NCBI GenBank assembly: GCA_002724735.1
Contig: PBPT01000016.1
Coordinates: 91,583 to 155,582 of the forward strand
DNA from: Fidelibacterota bacterium
GTDB lineage: Bacteria; Fidelibacterota; Marinisomatia; Marinisomatales; TCS55
Reading direction: 5' to 3'
Length of the DNA stretch: 64,000 nucleotides
The translations under genes were made by a program, and so were the position numbers. Shown here one piece after another: positions 59,401 to 64,000 of the stretch (its first letter is position 1; every line of letters starts with the position of its first letter). The notes beneath the pieces were generated by a model. That model was not told the origin of the DNA, did no database searches, and saw only the letters and a list, made by a program, of their open reading frames with translations.

Positions 59401-60939
59401 ATGGCATTAAGGCTAAGACGAGGTACTAACGCAGAACGTCAGCTTATCACGCCTAAAGCGGGTGAGCTTATCTACACCACTGATACAAAAGCACTTTACA
59501 TAGGTGATGGAACTACTGCTGGCGGTAATATAGTACAAGGTGGTGCCGGTGGTGGCAACCTTAATAGCCTTTCAGATGTTACAGTTGGTACAGTTTCAAA
59601 TGGACAGGTTTTAGCATATAACGGCGGTACAGCAGACTGGAGACCTACAAACCTTGAATCAGTATCATTTGGTAACGCCAACCAACACACTGATATACTT
59701 TATCCAGATGGGCAACCAAACAATGGTGATATTTTACTGCATGATGGTACAAATTTTGTTGCTAGTGCATTAGTTGATAGCCAAATGAGGCTATCTATTG
59801 TTGGTTCAGATAGTAGTTTACTGGTAGACCATATTACTAGCTCAATTGTAGGTGATGTAGTAGGCGGTGATTTAAAAGTTAATTCCATTACCACACTTAT
59901 TGATACAAGCGAAAAGACAGCAAACGGACTCAAATTAAAACACGATAACGGAACTGTAGCATATGATCCAAATCTAGCAAGATTTAATGGAGATTTTATT
60001 GGTAATTTCCAAGGTGATATTTACACATCTGTTGCGGCTGGTACTGTAAAAATATTCGAAGCTGACACTGGTCAGTTTTTTGGTGATGTGCAAGGTGATA
60101 TATTTGCTACAGATTCAACTAGAATTGTTGACAGCAAAACTGCTACATTTAATGGCACATTCAACGGAACTTCGAATGGTGACCATAATGGTACTTTTAA
60201 AGGTTCAGTTTTTGCAGATGATTCGTCGACTATGATTGATGGTATATCAGGTTATGTAACAGGTCCAGTAAAATCAGAAAGTGTACAAGGTAGGAATGTA
60301 CATTTAGGTACACTTACTGACCCTAACACTATGTACTTGGTTACAAATAGCACTGGTACTAACTTTATTATTTCAACAGAGGCGGCTAACGGTACAATAC
60401 AATTTCCAAGAAATACAATAGTTGGAAGTAGTCAAGCATCAGTAGGAAGTAAAACACTAAGAATTTATAACGACACTGCTACAGAAGGTACAATACCTGT
60501 TTCAATTCTACATGCAAATGATAGTAGCTTTGGTTCAAGTATGGGAGTACTTAGAGCTAGAGGAACAAAATCAGCTCCAACTGCTGTACAAATAGGTGAT
60601 GTGTTAGGTGGTTACGGAATGGCTGGTTACAACGGATCAGCATACAAAGGTGCTTCTGGTATTAGATCTGTAGTAGATGCGGCTCCACAAGCAACACATA
60701 TACCTGCTTCAATACAGATGTATAATACGAAGGCAGACGGTACTCAACAAGTTGTACTATCCATTGGTACAATAGATTCAACTGCGGCATTTACAGGTCC
60801 TGTGAAAGTTCCTAACTTTGCAGACGATGCGGCAAGAAATTCAGCTGTAACAAATCCTCAAGCAGGTATGATAATTTTCCACGTAGGTACTGCTAAGTTC
60901 CAAGGTTATGACGGAACAGCTTGGGTAGCTTTACACTAA
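59401..60939 (+). CDS. Tail-fibre protein
   Basis: The 512-residue protein begins RLRRGTNAERQLITPKAGEL and IYTTDTKALYIGDG, an N-terminal module shared with many phage fibres. It continues with degenerate repeats of the type GDIFATDSTRIVDSKTATF and FADDSSTMIDGISGYV. The C-terminus ends with NPQAGMIIFHVGTAKFQGYD, common to marine phage fibres. An AAGATCCAGGAG site and a late-promoter-like element precede it. It probably recognises the host surface. Confidence 0.8.
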   Translation: MALRLRRGTNAERQLITPKAGELIYTTDTKALYIGDGTTAGGNIVQGGAGGGNLNSLSDVTVGTVSNGQVLAYNGGTADWRPTNLESVSFGNANQHTDILYPDGQPNNGDILLHDGTNFVASALVDSQMRLSIVGSDSSLLVDHITSSIVGDVVGGDLKVNSITTLIDTSEKTANGLKLKHDNGTVAYDPNLARFNGDFIGNFQGDIYTSVAAGTVKIFEADTGQFFGDVQGDIFATDSTRIVDSKTATFNGTFNGTSNGDHNGTFKGSVFADDSSTMIDGISGYVTGPVKSESVQGRNVHLGTLTDPNTMYLVTNSTGTNFIISTEAANGTIQFPRNTIVGSSQASVGSKTLRIYNDTATEGTIPVSILHANDSSFGSSMGVLRARGTKSAPTAVQIGDVLGGYGMAGYNGSAYKGASGIRSVVDAAPQATHIPASIQMYNTKADGTQQVVLSIGTIDSTAAFTGPVKVPNFADDAARNSAVTNPQAGMIIFHVGTAKFQGYDGTAWVALH

Positions 60940-60943
60940 TTGA

Positions 60944-60972
60944 TTGACATATTGTATACTTTGTAGTACAAT
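60944..60972 (+). promoter_or_regulatory. Sigma70-type promoter of the panD cluster
   Basis: TTGACA, 17 bp, TACAAT. The expected transcript start falls on or beside the panD ATG (60979). TAGTAC-AATA-GTACTA (60964-60979) is an inverted repeat over the -10 and could be an operator. Confidence 0.7.
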
Positions 60973-60978
60973 AGTACT

Positions 60979-61320
60979 ATGAAAGAATATATCCAATCCA
61001 AAATCCAAAATATAATAGTTACTGATAAATCATTGCACTATGATGGTAGTGTTACTATCTGTAGTGTTCTTTTAGATGAAGCTAATATAGATCAATATCA
61101 AAAAGTTGATGTAGTTAATCTTAACACAGGCAACCGATGGAGTACCTATGTAATTAAAGGGGACCAAGGAGTATTCGAATTAAATGGCGGGGGTGCTAGA
61201 TTAGGCGAAATAGGTGACCCTTGCGTCATTCTTTCATATACTACAACACCTCACTTTGAAGGTGCTACAGTTATACACACTGATAAGTATAATAAAATTA
61301 GTAAAAAAACGACTTATTAG
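60979..61320 (+). CDS. panD: Aspartate 1-decarboxylase (PanD)
   Basis: The 113-residue protein follows PanD throughout: SKIQNIIVTDKSLHYDGSVT has the Lys8 and the self-cleavage pair Gly23-Ser24, which gives the pyruvoyl group; NTGNRWSTYVIKG and LNGGGARLGEIGDPCVILSY match the middle and the GD-V-I strand. E. coli PanD has Lys9 and Gly24-Ser25 and 126 residues. It turns aspartate into beta-alanine, for pantothenate or other products. No ribosome site is visible and the mRNA may be leaderless. It heads the cluster that runs to the window end. Confidence 0.85.
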   Translation: MKEYIQSKIQNIIVTDKSLHYDGSVTICSVLLDEANIDQYQKVDVVNLNTGNRWSTYVIKGDQGVFELNGGGARLGEIGDPCVILSYTTTPHFEGATVIHTDKYNKISKKTTY

Positions 61321-61330
61321 GATTAAAAGC

Positions 61331-62029
61331 TTGACCCCAAAAGTATATGACATCACCGCCTTCGATAAACTAAATTTACAAGAAGAGTTATTAAAATACG
61401 GATTAATTGTGTTCAAAGGCAATCGATCTCTAAGTGTTGCCGACTATGAACAAATGTCAACACGTTTAGGTAAACTAGTTCATACAAAAAATCATGTTTT
61501 AAATAAAAATAACACCATACAAATTGTTAGTGAGACAGATCTTTTTATAGACGGAGATGTAGAATGGCATAATGATTGGAGTTATGGTAGAGGAAATTAT
61601 TTTGGTACAATGCTCTACAATAAATTAAACGGAGAAAAAAGCACTACAGATTTTGTAGATATGAAAGATGCATACCAAACTTATCCTAACAAACAAGAAT
61701 TAGAAGATCAAGAAGGTACTTATTTTCCTCCAGATGCATACAACTATTGTTTTACTGAACAACAAAAAAGAATACTAGAAAAACGCAAGCAAACAAGAAA
61801 ATTTGCACATACACATCATATCACTGGAGATAAAGTTTTATACTTTAGTCCTGGTTCACTACAAACTGATATAGATGTAAGTCATTTAATTACACATTGT
61901 GAGAAGAATATATATGAACATCAATGGGAACCAAATGATATCCTTATTTACGATAATATAAGAGTAATGCATAGACGCCATGCTTTTACTGGATCGAGAA
62001 CACTGTGGCGAGTGCAGTTCTGGATCTAG
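61331..62029 (+). CDS. TauD/TfdA-type 2OG-Fe(II) dioxygenase
   Basis: TTG 61331 lies behind AGGATTAAAAG; the frame is open further upstream but overlaps panD there. The 232 residues have EWHNDWSYG (His80, Asp82), and DNIRVMHRRHAFTGSRTLWR with distal His214 and Arg223/Arg227, all three iron ligands and the oxoglutarate Arg. LIVFKGNRSLSVADYEQMS is the family opening. It should hydroxylate or desaturate a small molecule. Substrate unknown. Confidence 0.82.
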   Translation: MTPKVYDITAFDKLNLQEELLKYGLIVFKGNRSLSVADYEQMSTRLGKLVHTKNHVLNKNNTIQIVSETDLFIDGDVEWHNDWSYGRGNYFGTMLYNKLNGEKSTTDFVDMKDAYQTYPNKQELEDQEGTYFPPDAYNYCFTEQQKRILEKRKQTRKFAHTHHITGDKVLYFSPGSLQTDIDVSHLITHCEKNIYEHQWEPNDILIYDNIRVMHRRHAFTGSRTLWRVQFWI

Positions 62030-62030
62030 T

Positions 62031-62966
62031 ATGAAGTATTTCGAACTTCAACCAGAAAACAATACCTTTTCTAATATTGTAGTTGATATTACACATAAAT
62101 GTCAAATGGAATGTGCTAACTGTTATATTCCTAATCGGAATATACCTGATTTAGACAAACATAAACTATTTGATTTTTTACAGCGATTACCTTTTAGATC
62201 TTACATACGTATTATCGGAGCAGAACCTACTATGCGTGAAGATCTACCAGAAATAATTACCGCAGTTAAAAAATACGGTCACAGACCTAGTGTAACAACT
62301 AATGGACTGAAACTAGCAAGACCAGAATATGTTCAAAAATTAAAAGATGCTGGATTGCGTTTATTATTACATTCAATGAATGGTGCAGACGACGACGAAG
62401 TTTATAAAATACTAGATGAAGGTAAATGGGCGACTGCAAAAGTAAGAGCTTTAAAAAATATTTTCGATGCTAGATTACCTGTGAATACAGGAACAATTAT
62501 TGCAAAAGGTGTAAATGAAAGGACAATGCGTAGACAAGTAGAAGTTTTCACTGATCTTGCAGAAAAAAGTGGAATAAATTTTAATACTACTGCTCCTTAT
62601 AATAGAATAACACCTGTGCTTCGTATGAAAAGTGTAGGACTTATTGGTAGACATATGCAAGATAGTAGTTATTCAATGGAAGAACTAATGGACTTAGCTG
62701 TAAAAGAACTAGGAGTAAAAAAAGAAAATATTTTTGAAACAAGTAGTGGAGTAGTTAAAGCAGGTCCGCAAGATGGCGATAGAATGACTAGTAGAATGTT
62801 TGAATATAAAACAAGAATAGGTACTATCTTAATTCGATTAGTAGATTGGTCTGTAAATGACGACGGTGTTGTTGACCATGATAATCCTAATAGGGGTAGA
62901 TTAACTGAAAATTGGACTGTAGCTCCTTTCTTCGAACATGTATTAAGAAATGAAGGCGGATACTAA
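62031..62966 (+). CDS. Radical SAM enzyme (MoaA/PqqE-like fold)
   Basis: ATG 62031 lies 1 base after the previous stop. The 311 residues have VDITHKCQMECANCYIP (CxxxCxxC, Cys24, Cys28, Cys31), IRIIGAEPTMREDLPEII and SVTTNGLKLARPEYVQKL, the SAM-binding core. No SPASM-type Cys cluster is seen at the C-terminus, so it is not a classical PqqE. It could act on a peptide or on the product of the cluster. Confidence 0.85.
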   Translation: MKYFELQPENNTFSNIVVDITHKCQMECANCYIPNRNIPDLDKHKLFDFLQRLPFRSYIRIIGAEPTMREDLPEIITAVKKYGHRPSVTTNGLKLARPEYVQKLKDAGLRLLLHSMNGADDDEVYKILDEGKWATAKVRALKNIFDARLPVNTGTIIAKGVNERTMRRQVEVFTDLAEKSGINFNTTAPYNRITPVLRMKSVGLIGRHMQDSSYSMEELMDLAVKELGVKKENIFETSSGVVKAGPQDGDRMTSRMFEYKTRIGTILIRLVDWSVNDDGVVDHDNPNRGRLTENWTVAPFFEHVLRNEGGY

Positions 62967-63577
62967 TGAAGTGTGTTAAACTAACTTTCGAACATAAAGA
63001 AATGTTTTATAAATTTATTAATACGCAAATTGAATTACACTCACTGCAAAAAGATCCACAATGGCAAAATGTAAAATACATTGCAGATGATAGAAATGTA
63101 TATGCATCTATACATGACGATGAAATACAAGCAGTAATTGCAAACAACAACTTGCCTAATATGCCTTGGACTACTACTGATACTTTGCTAGCAAGACGGG
63201 ATCAAAGTCATTTTACTAATATAAAAAATATATCGAAACTTGTAAAGTTCCAAATAGACGATTGTGAAGAAAGAGGAAAGTGGGGTGCTTTTTGGATTAG
63301 AAAATTTGACATAGACAATGTAAGTAAAAAAGGAAGCAATCAACTACAAGGACAAAATGTATCAAAGTTTGGTGATAAGATGGGTAAATTGTACGATGAA
63401 AAATATAATATTACAGATGCCGCATATGTAAAAGCAGGACATATGACTGGAAACAAATTGTATGATCATTGCTTAGGAGGTAAGCCTTTACCGTATGATG
63501 TAACAATAAGATTTGTTAGTATGAAATTTCACTATATGAACACATTTATGAGGGATAAGGTTACATATGGCTCCTAA
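62966..63577 (+). CDS. Unknown protein, possibly acyltransferase-like
   Basis: The 203-residue product starts within the previous stop. DDEIQAVIANNNLPNMPWTT and KWGAFWIRKFDIDNVSKKG recall a GNAT-like fold but no acetyl-CoA loop is clear. It lies between the radical SAM and ATP-grasp genes, so a role in the same pathway is likely. Confidence 0.45.
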   Translation: MKCVKLTFEHKEMFYKFINTQIELHSLQKDPQWQNVKYIADDRNVYASIHDDEIQAVIANNNLPNMPWTTTDTLLARRDQSHFTNIKNISKLVKFQIDDCEERGKWGAFWIRKFDIDNVSKKGSNQLQGQNVSKFGDKMGKLYDEKYNITDAAYVKAGHMTGNKLYDHCLGGKPLPYDVTIRFVSMKFHYMNTFMRDKVTYGS

Positions 63578-64000
63578 AGTAATTATAAACTATCAAAGTG
63601 ATAATTTAAGATACACTACACAAGAACTAAACAATTATAAGTTATATACATGGCAGACACATGTAAGTGATTTTTTAGACAAACTACTACCTACTGTACC
63701 AGATAAAATTCCTAATTTTATTATTAGCACCGATGATAGAAAGGAACTTGCAAATCAACTTAGAGAAATTATATCTACACACAAAATTGATTATATTTTT
63801 CCTTTGTATAATGATATGATGTTGCCATATATTCATGATCTAGTAGGTATTAACAAACAGCAATGTGATATATTAAGTAGTAAAGAAAATTATACTAACC
63901 ATGCATATAATATTGGTATACCTGTACCAATAACCCATTTAAAACTAAGAAGACAATTTCCTGTGGTAGCAAAACCTGCTAACGGCACTGGCGGGATCGG
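63567..64000 (+). CDS. ATP-grasp enzyme, N-terminal part
   Basis: ATG 63567 overlaps the previous stop by 11 bases and the frame is open to the window end, about 144 codons. NIGIPVPITHLKLRRQFPVV and AKPANGTGGIG match the start of the ATP-grasp domain (Gly-rich loop and Lys for ATP). Such enzymes join a carboxylate to an amine or thiol. The substrate-binding and metal parts lie outside the window. Confidence 0.72.
   Translation, partial: MAPKVIINYQSDNLRYTTQELNNYKLYTWQTHVSDFLDKLLPTVPDKIPNFIISTDDRKELANQLREIISTHKIDYIFPLYNDMMLPYIHDLVGINKQQCDILSSKENYTNHAYNIGIPVPITHLKLRRQFPVVAKPANGTGGI

Noticed and set aside
62031..62966. Radical SAM protein as PqqE, partner of the PqqA peptide
   Set aside because: It lies 43 kb from pqqA, and lacks a visible C-terminal SPASM cysteine cluster; no PqqD is nearby.
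1..64000. tRNA genes, CRISPR arrays, insertion sequences, integrase
   Set aside because: Gaps between genes are short and none shows a cloverleaf, spaced repeats, terminal inverted repeats or transposase motifs by eye.

Overview
This window is a contiguous piece of a large tailed-phage genome. It looks like a marine T4-like myovirus, AT-rich, with short or overlapping gene junctions and one gene on the minus strand. The T4-type assignment rests on a clamp loader (gp44), family B DNA polymerase (gp43), sliding clamp (gp45), an RNase H-like 5'-3' exonuclease, a DsbA-like protein, a GroES-like co-chaperonin, PhoH, MazG, ThyX and many structural or packaged proteins of the marine T4-like type. 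No photosynthesis genes are visible. The ferredoxin is of the alphaproteobacterial FdxA type and there is a PqqA peptide, so I infer a heterotrophic, probably alphaproteobacterial (SAR11-like) or methylotrophic host rather than a cyanobacterium. That host call is inference.

Layout. 1-11.1 kb holds virion, tail-fibre or baseplate proteins, including a subtilisin-type protease fused to fibre modules and an 1802-residue protein carrying an esterase domain, a YHYH domain and Ig-like repeats. 11.1-16.9 kb has a DnaE-like fragment, GroES-like protein, MazG, a DEDDh exonuclease, clamp loader, 7Fe ferredoxin and ThyX. 17.0-18.9 kb is an accessory operon: a secreted c-type cytochrome fused to a copper monooxygenase-like domain, two small lipoproteins, a 23-residue PqqA peptide and a one-helix membrane peptide. 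It ends at a terminator facing the reverse-strand phoH. 19.8-23.6 kb contains two conserved phage proteins and a lysis cassette (GH108 endolysin, spanin pair, MscS-like protein, holin candidate). 23.6-27.4 kb carries DnaJ and ClpA. 27.4-35.1 kb is a run of small basic, probably packaged proteins, including a ParB-HAD fusion and a 26-residue metallothionein-like peptide.

35.1-41.7 kb has DsbA-like, DNA polymerase, a sugar-nucleotide module (cupin, cytidylyltransferase, phosphomannomutase-like, epimerase) and the sliding clamp. 41.7-49.5 kb encodes most of a 7-deazaguanine pathway (TGT/DpdA-like, QueD-like, FolE, QueE) with a glycosyltransferase, a phosphoribosyltransferase and a HIT protein. 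49.5-55.1 kb has the RNase H-like exonuclease and four double-stranded beta-helix oxygenase-like genes. 55.1-58.1 kb is a MoxR/vWA pair. 58.1-61 kb holds conserved proteins and a tail-fibre gene. 61-64 kb is a possible small-molecule cluster: PanD, TauD-like oxygenase, radical SAM enzyme, an unknown protein and a truncated ATP-grasp enzyme.

Two promoter types recur. Near-consensus sigma70 promoters (TTGACA, 16-17 bp, TATAAT/TATACT) precede replication and metabolic genes. An ATAAATA element like the T4 late promoter lies 18-34 bp upstream of structural and lysis genes. No stretch over 300 bases lacks a gene, and I saw no tRNA, CRISPR array, IS element or integrase. All family calls come from motif reading by eye; no database search was run.
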